In this document: piece after piece, positions 51,964-61,087 of the stretch | Layout: each line of letters begins with the position of its first letter | How positions within the stretch are numbered: the stretch's first letter is position 1 | From: Chloroflexota bacterium | GTDB lineage: Bacteria; Chloroflexota; Dehalococcoidia; Tepidiformales; Tepidiformaceae | Direction of reading: 5' to 3' | Assembly (NCBI GenBank): GCA_016234445.1 | Contig: JACRBT010000001.1 | Location: forward strand, 62,001 to 126,000 | DNA length: 64,000 nt | Program-made: the position numbers and the translations under genes | Notes under the pieces: model-generated | Databases searched by the model: none | What the model was told of the DNA's origin: nothing | What the model saw: only the letters and a program-made list of their open reading frames with translations

Positions 51964-52300
51964 CTATCTCAGCGGGCTTGAAGCCGCTCGCGAGACGCCG
52001 GAAATCTACGAGCGCTGGTTCATCTCCATCGTGTCGTTCATCGAAGTCTTAACCGGTGCCGATACGCCGGAGGAGGAATCGACGGCCCGAGATGTCCTCA
52101 ACGGCTTCGAGATTGTCCCCATCTCGTTGGAGATCGCCGAACGCGCCATCGCGCTGCGCCGGTCTCACCGCCGTCTGAAAACACCAGACGCAATTGTCTG
52201 GGCAACCGCACAGCAGGCTCAGAACTGCGTCCTCGTCACCCGGAACACCAAGGACTTTCCGGCGGACGGCCCGGGCATCCGCGTCCCCTACCGGCTGTAG
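51923..52300 (+). CDS. vapC: VapC-type PIN-domain toxin
   Basis: 125 residues. The PIN active-site acids are in order: Asp in VFDSDVLIDYL near residue 8, Glu in SFIEVLTG near 39, Asp in KTPDAIVWATA near 92, and the last acidic or Asn position in LVTRNTKDF near 110. It is a ribonuclease active on tRNA or rRNA in the family. The ATG at 51923 overlaps the antitoxin by 41 bp, the usual coupled layout. The pair may stabilise the region or act in stress. Confidence 0.9.
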   Translation: MSVNAVFDSDVLIDYLSGLEAARETPEIYERWFISIVSFIEVLTGADTPEEESTARDVLNGFEIVPISLEIAERAIALRRSHRRLKTPDAIVWATAQQAQNCVLVTRNTKDFPADGPGIRVPYRL

Positions 52301-52332
52301 ATGGCGGCAGCTCCGCAGAGCAAGACCGGCAC

Positions 52333-52686
52333 TCAGCGAAAGCGCCGTTCGAACCAGATGCCCCCCGCGGGGCCCGGGCCGTGGAGGGGGCGGAGGCCCA
52401 TGCGGCTCCAGAAGTAGGCGGCGAGGCCGAGGTTGGGCGGGGCAGATGCGCGGATCGCGGGGTAGCGGGCGGCCGCGGCATCGACGATCAGGGCGGCGGC
52501 CTCGGACCCGCAGCCGTAACCGCGATGCCTGTCGTCGATGCAAAGGGCTTCGACCACGAGGCTCCCGCCCACCTCTGACAACTTCGCCAAACCGACCGTC
52601 AGACCATCGGCCAGCCGCACGACGGTGAGGCCGTCCGGTGACGCTTCGAGGCGCACGCGGGCGCCGGTGAGCGGCAGCGGGAGCAT
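52333..52686 (-). CDS. GNAT-family N-acetyltransferase
   Basis: 117 residues. The acetyl-CoA loop is DDRHRGYGCGSEAAALIVDAA near residue 50, the Q/RxxGxG/A signature. The N-terminal strand MLPLPLTGARVRLEA and the C-terminal GLAAYFWSRMGLRPL are typical of short GNAT proteins. The gene begins 5 nt after dinG's stop; an in-frame GTG at 52695 overlaps that stop as GTGA and is an alternative coupled start. It is probably co-transcribed with dinG. The acceptor is unknown. Confidence 0.8.
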   Translation of the reverse strand: MLPLPLTGARVRLEASPDGLTVVRLADGLTVGLAKLSEVGGSLVVEALCIDDRHRGYGCGSEAAALIVDAAAARYPAIRASAPPNLGLAAYFWSRMGLRPLHGPGPAGGIWFERRFR

Positions 52687-52691
52687 TGTGC

Positions 52692-55439
52692 TCACCGTTC
52701 GAGCCACTCGGCGGCGCGGGCGGCAACCGTCTCGGCATCGGCGCGGACCATCGTGCAGCGCGGGAGGGCGGCGACGAACTGGGCGCCATAGCGCTTTTCG
52801 TAAATGCGGCGGTCGAGCACGGCGACGACGCCACGGTCCTCGCGGTCGCGGATGAGCCGGCCGAACCCCTGGCGGAAGCGAAGGATCGCGGCGGGCAGCG
52901 AGTACTGGCCGAAGGGGTCGTCGTACTGCTCGGAGCGAGCGCGGTGGACGGGGTCGGTGGGCGGCGAAAACGGCAGGCGGGCGATGATCAGCATCGAGAG
53001 GGCGTCGCCGCGAATGTCGACCCCCTCCCAGAAGCTCTGCGTGCCAAAGACGGCAGTGCGCGGGTTGGCGATGAGGTTCTCCGTCAGCTGGCGGGGGGAG
53101 CCGTCGGTCTTCTGGGCGAGGACGACGATGCCGCCGTCTTCGAGCGGCCCGCGGCAGCGCTGGACCACCTGCTGGAGGGCCGAATGCGAGGTGAAGAGCA
53201 CGAGAGCGCGCCCATCGGAGGCCTGGACGAGGCGAGTCACGGCCGACGCCACCGCGTCGAGATACCCGGGATCGTTCGGTTCTGGGACGTCGGTGAAAGC
53301 GGCGAGGAGCGTGGAGGATTCGTAGTCGAAGGGGGACCCGAGCTGGAGCATCCGGGGGCCTTCGAGTCCAAGGCGGCGGGCGGCGAACTCCATGCTCCCG
53401 GCGGTGGCAAGCGTGGCGCTGGTGGCAACGACAGTCCGGCGCTTCGAAAACAGCTCCTCCCAGAGGGTGGGGCCCACGTCGAGCGGCGCGGAGTTGAGCG
53501 AGGCGGTGCGGTCGCTTTCGCGGGCGGCCCAGACGACCTGTTCCTCGCCCGTCCGGGAGAGGAGCTCGGCCATGAGCGAGCGGAATTCGTCGACGCGGCG
53601 GGCGGCGGACTCGATCTCGCCGGCGAGGATGTCCGGCTCCTCTATGGGCGCCGAGTCGAGCACGGTTTTGGCCGCGTTCGCGCCGGCGGAGAGGGTCTGC
53701 TGGAGGGCCTTGTCGAGCGCGCCCCAGGCGGTGTCGACGGCGAGCCATTCCGGGCGGGCGCGGACCGACTTGCCGATGAGGAGGGCGTCGTCTTCGCCAG
53801 CGCCAGGGAGGTGGCCGGCGAGTGCTTCGAAGAAGGGGGCGATGAGCGGGACCGCGGCGGCGACGCCATTCTCCAGGGCGACGCCGGCGGCATGGGCGGC
53901 GCCCTCGGGGAGCGCCCGGAGGAGGGTCGCGACGCCGCCTTCGCGCCCTTCGCGGCCACGGGGGCGATGGAGGCCGTCGAGCGCTTCGAGGAGAAGCCGG
54001 CGGCTGACCGTGCCCCCGAACTGCTTTGTCGCCTGGTCTTCGAGGTTGTGGGCCTCGTCGACGATGAGGTGGTCGTAGGCGGGGATGGCGCTCCCGTGGG
54101 AAGCGATGTCGGCGAGGAGGAGGGCGTGGTTCACGATGATGATGTGGGCGGCTTCGGCTGCCTTGCGGGCGCGCTGGAGGAAGCAGCTGCCGTTGCGCAC
54201 CCACTGCGACTGGCGGGTGAGGCAATCGGTGTCCTGGGCGGAGAAGCGCGGCCAGGCCTGCCACTCGGCCGAGTCGAGGCTGAGCTCGGAGCGGTCGCCG
54301 GTCTCGGTCTCCGGGAGCCAGAGGAGCATCGCGGCCCCGAGGCGGGCAAAGTCGGGGTCGCCCATGCCCTGGCCGTAGCCCGCGACCCAGCGGCGGAAGC
54401 AGAGGTAGTTGGAACGGCCCTTGAGGACCGTCGCCCGGAGCTCGGTGTCGTCCTTGATCGCGCCCATACCGCGGAGGATCGAGCGAAGGGCGGGGATGTC
54501 CTTGCGGAGGAGCTGTTCCTGGAGGTTGATGGTGTTGGTGGAGATGACGACGCGCTCGCCGTTGCGGAGGGCGTGGAGGGCAGCGGGGACAAGGTAGGCG
54601 AGCGACTTCCCGACGCCGGTCCCGGCCTCGATGAGCCAGTGGCCGCCGTCAGCCATCGCGTCGCAGACCGCCGCGGCCATCTCGCGCTGCTCGGAGCGGT
54701 GTTCGAAGCGCTCCAGCGCCCCGGCGGCGACGTCAAAGGCCCGCCCTACTTCGCTTGCCAGCACCGGGACCCGGGGTTCGCGCTTCACCAGGGCGGGGAA
54801 CTCGGGGGCGGGTCGCACCGACGGGATCTGGCGTTCGGTGATGGGGAGCGACCGCCAGTCCTCCCCGGCGATGGCCTCCGCGAGGGGAAGGTCGTTGAGA
54901 CCGACGAGGCGGGCGAGCTGGCCCCGAAGCTCCGGCGCCAGCGTCTCGGCGTGACGGCGGAGGGCGACGAAGATGGCGGCGGCCGTCCGCGCGTCCGGCA
55001 GGGCGCGATGGTGTTCGCCCGCCTCCACCCCAAGCCCGGCGGCCAGGTCGACAAGGTTCCGCGGCTGACGGTGGGGAAGAAGGAGGCGCGACATCTGGAC
55101 CGTGTCGATCCCGGGGACGCCGAGGTCCACGCGTTCGCGGCGAAGGCAACCGAGGTCGAAGCGGACGTTCTGGCCGACGACGATGCTGCCGTCCACGAAA
55201 CGGGTCAGTTCGGGGACGATCTCGGCGAGCGGGGGCGCACCGGCGACGTCAGCCTCGGTGATGCCGGTGAGCTGCTGGATGAAGAGCGGGATCGGTCGGC
55301 CCGGGTTCACGAGCCGCTCGAAGGTGTCGACGACGGTGCCATCTTCGGCGAAGCGGACGGCGCCAACCTCCGTGATCCGGTCACGGTCGGGGTCGAGGCC
55401 CGTGGTCTCGAGGTCGAGGGCAACGTAGGTGCGTGTCAT
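52692..55439 (-). CDS. dinG: DinG-type helicase with N-terminal DnaQ-like exonuclease
   Basis: 915 residues. The N-terminal DEDDh exonuclease (about 1-170) has ALDLETTGLDP and HHRALPDARTAA. The helicase core has Walker A EAGTGVGKSLAYL near residue 265 and DEAH in LIVDEAHNLEDQ near 455. Fe-S ligand cysteines are visible as CFRRW, CLTRQS and SCFLQRARK in the region about 345-425, with VNHALLLAD. The C-terminal ATP-binding motif is QGFGRLIRDREDRG near 860. This DnaQ-DinG fusion is known from Firmicutes and relatives. The start at 55439 was chosen for the exonuclease fold. It is divergent from the EF-G gene. Confidence 0.95.
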   Translation of the reverse strand: MTRTYVALDLETTGLDPDRDRITEVGAVRFAEDGTVVDTFERLVNPGRPIPLFIQQLTGITEADVAGAPPLAEIVPELTRFVDGSIVVGQNVRFDLGCLRRERVDLGVPGIDTVQMSRLLLPHRQPRNLVDLAAGLGVEAGEHHRALPDARTAAAIFVALRRHAETLAPELRGQLARLVGLNDLPLAEAIAGEDWRSLPITERQIPSVRPAPEFPALVKREPRVPVLASEVGRAFDVAAGALERFEHRSEQREMAAAVCDAMADGGHWLIEAGTGVGKSLAYLVPAALHALRNGERVVISTNTINLQEQLLRKDIPALRSILRGMGAIKDDTELRATVLKGRSNYLCFRRWVAGYGQGMGDPDFARLGAAMLLWLPETETGDRSELSLDSAEWQAWPRFSAQDTDCLTRQSQWVRNGSCFLQRARKAAEAAHIIIVNHALLLADIASHGSAIPAYDHLIVDEAHNLEDQATKQFGGTVSRRLLLEALDGLHRPRGREGREGGVATLLRALPEGAAHAAGVALENGVAAAVPLIAPFFEALAGHLPGAGEDDALLIGKSVRARPEWLAVDTAWGALDKALQQTLSAGANAAKTVLDSAPIEEPDILAGEIESAARRVDEFRSLMAELLSRTGEEQVVWAARESDRTASLNSAPLDVGPTLWEELFSKRRTVVATSATLATAGSMEFAARRLGLEGPRMLQLGSPFDYESSTLLAAFTDVPEPNDPGYLDAVASAVTRLVQASDGRALVLFTSHSALQQVVQRCRGPLEDGGIVVLAQKTDGSPRQLTENLIANPRTAVFGTQSFWEGVDIRGDALSMLIIARLPFSPPTDPVHRARSEQYDDPFGQYSLPAAILRFRQGFGRLIRDREDRGVVAVLDRRIYEKRYGAQFVAALPRCTMVRADAETVAARAAEWLER

Positions 55440-55579
55440 CGTGCGAACATCCGTGCGAAGTCTATCGCGGCTTGCGCGTGCGGGCACGGCCTGAGAGTGG
55501 GGGATGGGCGCGACGGCTGCTGTCGCGGCGACGTGATGATCGTCGCAGCCCCGCCGGTAAGGGCGTGGGAGGGTCATCC

Positions 55580-55609
55580 TTGAGAGGCTTGTTCCGGCGC
55601 GCGTAGAAT
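55580..55609 (+). promoter_or_regulatory. Promoter of EF-G-2 gene
   Basis: TTGAGA at 55580-55585 and TAGAAT at 55604-55609 are 18 bp apart. The start codon lies 41 nt after the -10 with a GGAG ribosome site between. Confidence 0.6.
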
Positions 55610-55650
55610 CGCATCCACCGGCATCCCAATGAACGGAGAACCCCCGCCTA

Positions 55651-57714
55651 ATGAACGTCTATAACACCGCCGACATCCGCAACGTGGTGATCATGGGCCA
55701 CGGCAGCGTCGGCAAGACGACCTTGAGCGAAGCGGCCCTGTTCGTCAGCGGGGGGACGACCCGCATGGGCAGCATCGAAGAACAGAACACCGTCAGCGAC
55801 TACGACGAGGACGAGCACAAGCGGAAGTTCAGCCTCAACCTCTCGCTGGTGCCGGTCGAATGGGAGGGGCGGAAGGTCAACCTCATCGACACCCCGGGCT
55901 ACGCGGACTTCGTCTCCGAAGTGATCTGCGGGGCCGCCGCCGCCGACATGGCCCTGATCGTGGTCGACGCCGTCTCCGGGCCCGAAGTCGGCACCGACCG
56001 CGCCTGGAACATCGCCGACCGGACAAAGCTGCCGCGGATGATCTTCGTGAACCGGATGGACCGGGAGAACGCGAACTTCGAAGCCGTCCTCGAGACCATG
56101 CGGGCGAAGTGGGGGCCGAAAGTGGCGCCCCTCCAGATCCCGATCGGTTCGCACGACAGCTTCAAGGGCGTGGTCGACCTCCTCCACATGAAGGCCTACG
56201 TGGGCGACAAGGGCGAGGAAGTGCCCGTGCCCGACGACCTCGCCGAAGAGGCCGAGTCGCTCCGGGCGAAGCTCATCGAGGCGATCGTCGAGACGGACGA
56301 GGACCTGATGACCAAGTACTTCGCCGACGAAGAGCTGTCCGAGGACGAACTTCGGCAGGTGCTCCACGGCGGCCTCGACCACGGGCTCATCGTGCCGGTG
56401 GCCTGCGGCGCCGCTGCCCGCCAGATCGGCGTCCGCCAGCTGCTCCACAACATCGCCTTCAGCGGACCCTCCCCCGCCGACCGGGACCCCTTCGAAGCGG
56501 ACGGCCGCGAACTCACCGCGGACCCGGCCGCGCCGCCGGCGGTGATGGTCTTCAAGACCGCCGCCGACCCCTACGTCGGCCGGCTGACCTACCTTCGCGT
56601 GATCAGCGGGAGCGTCGGCGCCGACAACCATCTCTGGAACGCCAACAAGGCGGCCGACGAGCGCCTGGGCACGCTGTATGTCCAGCGCGGCAAGGAGCAG
56701 ATCGCGGTGCCAAAGCTGGCCGCAGGCGACATCGGCGTCGTCGCGAAGCTGGCCCACACGTCGACGGGCGACACGCTCGGCACGAAGGAAAAGCCCTGCA
56801 TGCTGCCGCCGATCAGCTTCCCCAACCCGGTCTACAGCATGGCCGTGAAGCCTGCCTCCAAGGCGTCGGTCGACAAGCTCGGCCCGAGCCTCCAGCGGCT
56901 GCTGGAAGAGGACCCCGGCCTCCGGCTCACGCGTGACGCCTCCTCGGCGGAGACGATCCTCGCCGGGCTCGGCGACGCCCACCTGGACGTCACGATCGAG
57001 CGCCTCAAGCGGAAGTTCAACGTCGACGTGGAGCTCGCGCTGCCGCGGGTGCCCTACCGGGAAACCATCGCAAAGAAGGGCACGGCGGACTACACCCACA
57101 AGAAGCAGACCGGCGGCCACGGCCAGTACGCCCGCGTGGCGATGGAAGTGAACCCCCTGCCGCGCGGTTCCGGCCTCCAGTTCACGGAGAAGGTCGTCGG
57201 CGGTTCCGTCCCGAAGGAGTTCATCCCGGCAGTGGAGAAGGGCGTGATGGAGACCGCGCGCGACGGCGTCTTCGCGGGCTACGAACTCACCGACTGCCAG
57301 GTGGTGCTCGTGGATGGAAAGCACCATCCCGTAGACTCAAGCGAAATGGCGTTCAAGCTGGCGGCCTCTCAGGCCCTGAAAGAGGCCGTCCAGGGCGCCT
57401 CGGCGACGCTCCTGGAGCCGGTGATGACGATCAAGGTCCAGGCGCCGGAGTCCTATGCGGGCGACATCGTGAGCGACCTGAACACGAAGCGCGCCAAGAT
57501 CCACGGGATCAACCCGGACGGCGGGACCAGCGTCATCGAGGCCGAGGTTCCGCTCGCGGAGGTGCAGCGCTACGCCTCCGACCTGCGTTCCATCACGCAG
57601 GGCCGGGGCGGTTTCGAACTCGACTTCGACCACTACGGCGAGGTGCCGGGGACCATCGCCCAGAAGGTGATGGCCGACCACAAGAAGGCGGTGGACGAGG
57701 CCCACGGCCACTGA
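55651..57714 (+). CDS. EF-G-2-type elongation factor G paralogue
   Basis: 687 residues. G1 is MGHGSVGKTTLSEAAL near residue 17, G3 LIDTPGYADF near 77, and G4 FVNRMDRE near 132. Switch I lacks the usual RGITI and reads FSLNLSL, as in Thermus-type EF-G-2. Domain IV carries QTGGHGQYARV near 485 and VDSSEMAFKLAASQA near 565. It is a ribosome-dependent GTPase related to EF-G but not the main translocase (the canonical copy is expected elsewhere in the genome). Its role is uncertain. It converges on the DUF6391 gene with a 6-bp gap. Confidence 0.88.
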   Translation: MNVYNTADIRNVVIMGHGSVGKTTLSEAALFVSGGTTRMGSIEEQNTVSDYDEDEHKRKFSLNLSLVPVEWEGRKVNLIDTPGYADFVSEVICGAAAADMALIVVDAVSGPEVGTDRAWNIADRTKLPRMIFVNRMDRENANFEAVLETMRAKWGPKVAPLQIPIGSHDSFKGVVDLLHMKAYVGDKGEEVPVPDDLAEEAESLRAKLIEAIVETDEDLMTKYFADEELSEDELRQVLHGGLDHGLIVPVACGAAARQIGVRQLLHNIAFSGPSPADRDPFEADGRELTADPAAPPAVMVFKTAADPYVGRLTYLRVISGSVGADNHLWNANKAADERLGTLYVQRGKEQIAVPKLAAGDIGVVAKLAHTSTGDTLGTKEKPCMLPPISFPNPVYSMAVKPASKASVDKLGPSLQRLLEEDPGLRLTRDASSAETILAGLGDAHLDVTIERLKRKFNVDVELALPRVPYRETIAKKGTADYTHKKQTGGHGQYARVAMEVNPLPRGSGLQFTEKVVGGSVPKEFIPAVEKGVMETARDGVFAGYELTDCQVVLVDGKHHPVDSSEMAFKLAASQALKEAVQGASATLLEPVMTIKVQAPESYAGDIVSDLNTKRAKIHGINPDGGTSVIEAEVPLAEVQRYASDLRSITQGRGGFELDFDHYGEVPGTIAQKVMADHKKAVDEAHGH

Positions 57715-57720
57715 TCAGCG

Positions 57721-58206
57721 CTACCCGGCCGCGGTGATGTTCACGCGGACGCGCCTTCGGGCGGGCGTGCCTCCGAGCTCGGCGACCTTCCCGATGGCCA
57801 GCCCTTCGACGCTGGCGTCGGTCGTGACGGTGCGCTGGAGCCAGCGGCCGGCAGCGGGGGCAAGAGCCACGCCGGCGACGGCGAAGGTGATCGCCCGGGG
57901 CAGGTTCGCGACTCGCTTGTTCCCGGCGCCGGCAAGGGCGCCGACGGCGGCGAGCGCGGCCGTCGTCACGAGGGTTGTGCCGCAGAGGTCCGTGACGGCG
58001 AGATTGGACTGCCCCGACTGGAGCCGGGCGATCGCTTCCGCGGCGGCCGACTGCACGTCTTCGGCGGCGAATGGGCCCGCGAGCGTGAAACCGCCGAAGT
58101 CGCTGAGCCCGAAGACCTTGCACCGGCCACGGCGCTCGAAGAGGACGGCCACGGTGGCGTGCTCGATCGCGTGGTGCTGGCGGAGACGGCGGATGAGACG
58201 GTTCAC
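57721..58206 (-). CDS. DUF6391-like membrane protein
   Basis: 161 residues. The N-terminal segment LRQHHAIEHATVAVLFERRG, a HAIEHATV motif of the DUF6391-type proteins, is followed by two hydrophobic stretches (about 75-105 and 108-130). I am moderately sure of the family name and not of the role. The GTG at 58206 overlaps the preceding gene's TGA (GTGA), so it is the last gene of a four-gene operon that also encodes two propeller proteins and a secreted lysozyme-fold protein. Confidence 0.6.
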   Translation of the reverse strand: MNRLIRRLRQHHAIEHATVAVLFERRGRCKVFGLSDFGGFTLAGPFAAEDVQSAAAEAIARLQSGQSNLAVTDLCGTTLVTTAALAAVGALAGAGNKRVANLPRAITFAVAGVALAPAAGRWLQRTVTTDASVEGLAIGKVAELGGTPARRRVRVNITAAG

Positions 58207-59972
58207 TCGGCGGCCAGGCCGGGGGCGTGGACACGGTACTTCAGCGGCTCGGGGGTGCCGGCCTTCACCGCCTCGACCACCATCTCGAAGACAGGCCCGC
58301 TCCCGTAGAGGGGTTCGACCCAGATCCGGGCCGTCGCGCCGCCGGGGGGGACCAGCGACGAAACCAGGGTGACCACCAGCTGGCTCTGGTACCCGGGCTG
58401 GGTCTTCGCCGGTTTCAGCCACATGACCGGCGTGCCGAAGGTGTGTGAAAGGGCGGTGGTCCCGTCCTGGCCACGGAGGACCGCGACCTGCGTCAGGCTC
58501 GGGACGGCCGTCACGAGGACGTGCTCGTCGTCGATGACGAAGGTGTCGCCGGGGTCCATGCTGGCGCTGCTGTTGACGGTGATGATGGTCGCCTGGGCGG
58601 TGAGAATCGGTTCGTCCTTCACGTAGATGTTGAGGCTGACCTTCTTCGCGCTTTCGAGGACAACCTTCGTTTCGGCGCCAATCGCGACGCCGCCGTCGAT
58701 GCTGACGGTCGTTGCGTCACCGGGATGCCGGGCGACCAGCCACGGCACCGACGACCGCACGCGGAAGGGGGCTATCCACTTGCCGGTGTTGCGGACGGTG
58801 ATGGAAGTGGAGCTGGCCGTGCCGTCGGCGTAGGCGTTCAGGGTGGCAGCGGTGGGACCGACGACGCTCAGAACCGGCGCGCCCAGGTACGTTGAAGCCC
58901 ATTTGGGGTCGGGCGGGGCCGTGGTGTCGGCGTGGGTCCGGGTGGAGTCGTCGACCTTTGTCGCGGGGTCGTCGGGGAGGGCGGTGGGGAAGTCCATGGC
59001 GCGGCAGGCTGTCGCAGTCCCGGAGAAGCCGGCTTCCTGGCAGTCGAGGAAGTTCTTGGGATTGAAGGCAGCGGAGACCGGCTCCCGCGTGAGGGCCGGC
59101 ATGAGGAACGCCTGCGCGGCCCACATCGGCCTGGCGTCGCGGGCCGGCGGGTAGCGCATGCAGCCGTAGACGCGCTCGGGATAGGTGTAGCTGCTGTAGA
59201 AGAACATGCCGTAGCCGGGGGCCGTTTCGTTCTCGCAGTGGTAGACATCGCCGCGGAGGGGGTCGCGGTCGGGGTTCAGGGGGTGGTTGGAGAAGGCGAA
59301 GCCGTTGTAGCTCCAGATGGCGAAATACCAGTCTTCCAACGCGGCCGGGTCGCCGGTGCCGGCGATGGGTCGATAGCGCGGGGCCGAGTTCCACTTGTCG
59401 GCCAGGATGCGGACACCCTCGGCGATGTTGAAGAGGAAGTGGGTGCCGATTGTGGCCTGGCGGGCAGAGGGGACGCCGGGGGCGAGGGCCGGCGGCGCGT
59501 AGGTGTGGGACATGCCGGACGTGACCTGGCCGAGGCCGTAGCCGCAGTCGTACGACTGGATGACAGGCCCGACCCCGCCATAGGGCACCGACCCCGCGGC
59601 GTTGTTCCAGGCGGCTTCGATCCAGGCGATGGACTTGTAGACCGTCGGCGGGATCGAGAGCGCCGGGTCGGGCGCGGCCGTCCGGTCAGCGCGGGGGCCG
59701 GCCAGGAGCCCCTGGTAGCGGACGTCGACGGGCTCACCGGTGGCCAGCTGGTAGGAGAACGCGACTGCCTTGCCCGCGACCGCAAGCTCGATCGCGCGGC
59801 CGTAGTCCAGGACGGAGTGTTCCAGTTCGAGGGTGTCGAAGTCGAAGCCGCGGTTGGGCGCGTGGCACTCGCCATGGTCGGCCGCCGCGCCCCCGGGGTG
59901 GGAGAACGCGTAGGCAAAGGCCACGGCCGCGGCGGCGCCAGCAACGGCGGCGCGGGTTAGCGTGCCACCCAT
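58203..59972 (-). CDS. Secreted lysozyme-fold (transglycosylase-like) protein with beta-rich C-terminus
   Basis: 589 residues. The signal MGGTLTRAAVAGAAAAVAFA is followed by a mature part whose N-terminal half has IAWIEAAWNNAAGS near residue 120, with Glu as the expected catalytic residue. GYGLGQVTSGMS near 150 is the GxGxxQ motif of lytic transglycosylases/lysozymes. The C-terminal part (about 385-589) is beta-rich. It may cleave peptidoglycan or another chitin-like wall glycan, but the match is partial. It overlaps the next gene by 4 bp and the upstream propeller gene by 16 bp. GGAG precedes the start by 8 nt. Confidence 0.65.
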   Translation of the reverse strand: MGGTLTRAAVAGAAAAVAFAYAFSHPGGAAADHGECHAPNRGFDFDTLELEHSVLDYGRAIELAVAGKAVAFSYQLATGEPVDVRYQGLLAGPRADRTAAPDPALSIPPTVYKSIAWIEAAWNNAAGSVPYGGVGPVIQSYDCGYGLGQVTSGMSHTYAPPALAPGVPSARQATIGTHFLFNIAEGVRILADKWNSAPRYRPIAGTGDPAALEDWYFAIWSYNGFAFSNHPLNPDRDPLRGDVYHCENETAPGYGMFFYSSYTYPERVYGCMRYPPARDARPMWAAQAFLMPALTREPVSAAFNPKNFLDCQEAGFSGTATACRAMDFPTALPDDPATKVDDSTRTHADTTAPPDPKWASTYLGAPVLSVVGPTAATLNAYADGTASSTSITVRNTGKWIAPFRVRSSVPWLVARHPGDATTVSIDGGVAIGAETKVVLESAKKVSLNIYVKDEPILTAQATIITVNSSASMDPGDTFVIDDEHVLVTAVPSLTQVAVLRGQDGTTALSHTFGTPVMWLKPAKTQPGYQSQLVVTLVSSLVPPGGATARIWVEPLYGSGPVFEMVVEAVKAGTPEPLKYRVHAPGLAAE

Positions 59973-61087
59973 CCGTAGAACTCCGTGTAGCCGTCAACGC
60001 GCTGCCGGGAACCGTCGACCAGGACCTCGATGGTCATCTTCCCGGGTGCGGAGAAGCTGGATCCGGTCCAGTGCTCGACGGCGAAGGCGCGGCCGTTGGC
60101 GGTGTAGGCAAGCGGGATGTCGAAGCCGCCTTCGCCGCCCTGGGCGGAGACGCCGCCGCCGGGCTCGGCGCCGAAGGCGGGAATGCCGGCGGGCGCCCAG
60201 GCGACGCCGAGCTGCTGTCCGGTGCTGGCTACAAGCTGGCCGGTGGCATCGGCGGAGCCGTCGAGGTTCGCGACCCGGGCGGTGTAGTGGAGCCCGCCGG
60301 ACGTGTTCGTCTCGATGAAGGCGATTCGGGAGCCGTCCGGGCTGAGTTGCCAGTCGCGGGTGATGAAGGAGCTGATCCGGGTGACCATCGCGCCGTCGCG
60401 GAGGACCACGGAGCCGGTCGCGTCGATGACCACGGCGACGAACCGGCCATTGCTGTCGAAGGCGACGGGGAAGGCCCCGGCGACCCCGTCAGCGCCGGCG
60501 AGGGGGGTGAGCGAGCCATCGAGGTAGGCGCGGACGAAGGTGAAGGATCCGGCGCTTCCATCGGGCGCTGTGGTCACGACCACGGAATCGCTCCCGGGAG
60601 CCCACAGGGGGCGCTGGAGGTAGTCGAGCCCGCCGAGGAGCCGGGTGAGGGCGCCGGTCTCGAGGTCGACGATGACGAGGGAGGCGACCGGCTGCGACCG
60701 GCTGCCCCCGTCGGCAACGATCAGGGCGAGGCGGGTGCCGTCCGGGGAGGCGGCGCCGGTGGACGGGAAGCCCGGGAGATGGGGGACCCGCGCGACTTCG
60801 ATCAGGGGCAGGGAGCCGCCGGCGGGGGCAGCCACGATCACGTCCTCGGTGTCTTCCGCCCGGCCGAGGATCAGGTAGTCGCCGGCGGGGGCGCTCGCGA
60901 AGGCAGTCTTGCCGCGGCTCACCGAACTGACCCCTCCGAAGATCGCGGCGGCAATCGGGAGCACGGCCAGCGTGCCCGCGAGCACGGTCAGCAAGATGAC
61001 GACGTAAGAAAGGTGGCCCCGCCTTGGGGCGTACCGTGCGGTAACAGCCAAACTCGACCTCCGCGCCCGTCCGGCGCTATTCAGCAT
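59957..61087 (-). CDS. Membrane-anchored propeller-like protein 1
   Basis: 376 residues. An N-terminal TM helix (SYVVILLTVLAGTLAVLPIA) anchors an outward beta-rich domain with repeated strand patterns of the TolB/WD40-like type: SPDGTRLALIV, VIVDLETGALTRL and RDWQLSPDGSRIAFI. The pattern (LSPDGSRIAFIE) recurs at intervals of 40-60 residues. It is paralogous to the next protein: both share a RDW-LSPxGxRxA-IE block and a QLGVAW block near the C-terminus. It overlaps its neighbours by 16 and 11 bp. Ligand unknown. Confidence 0.65.
   Translation of the reverse strand: MLNSAGRARRSSLAVTARYAPRRGHLSYVVILLTVLAGTLAVLPIAAAIFGGVSSVSRGKTAFASAPAGDYLILGRAEDTEDVIVAAPAGGSLPLIEVARVPHLPGFPSTGAASPDGTRLALIVADGGSRSQPVASLVIVDLETGALTRLLGGLDYLQRPLWAPGSDSVVVTTAPDGSAGSFTFVRAYLDGSLTPLAGADGVAGAFPVAFDSNGRFVAVVIDATGSVVLRDGAMVTRISSFITRDWQLSPDGSRIAFIETNTSGGLHYTARVANLDGSADATGQLVASTGQQLGVAWAPAGIPAFGAEPGGGVSAQGGEGGFDIPLAYTANGRAFAVEHWTGSSFSAPGKMTIEVLVDGSRQRVDGYTEFYGWVAR

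Noticed and set aside
52686-55583. Plus-strand frame of 965 codons
   Set aside because: Exactly antisense to dinG, whose Walker motifs, DEAH and Fe-S cysteines are intact.
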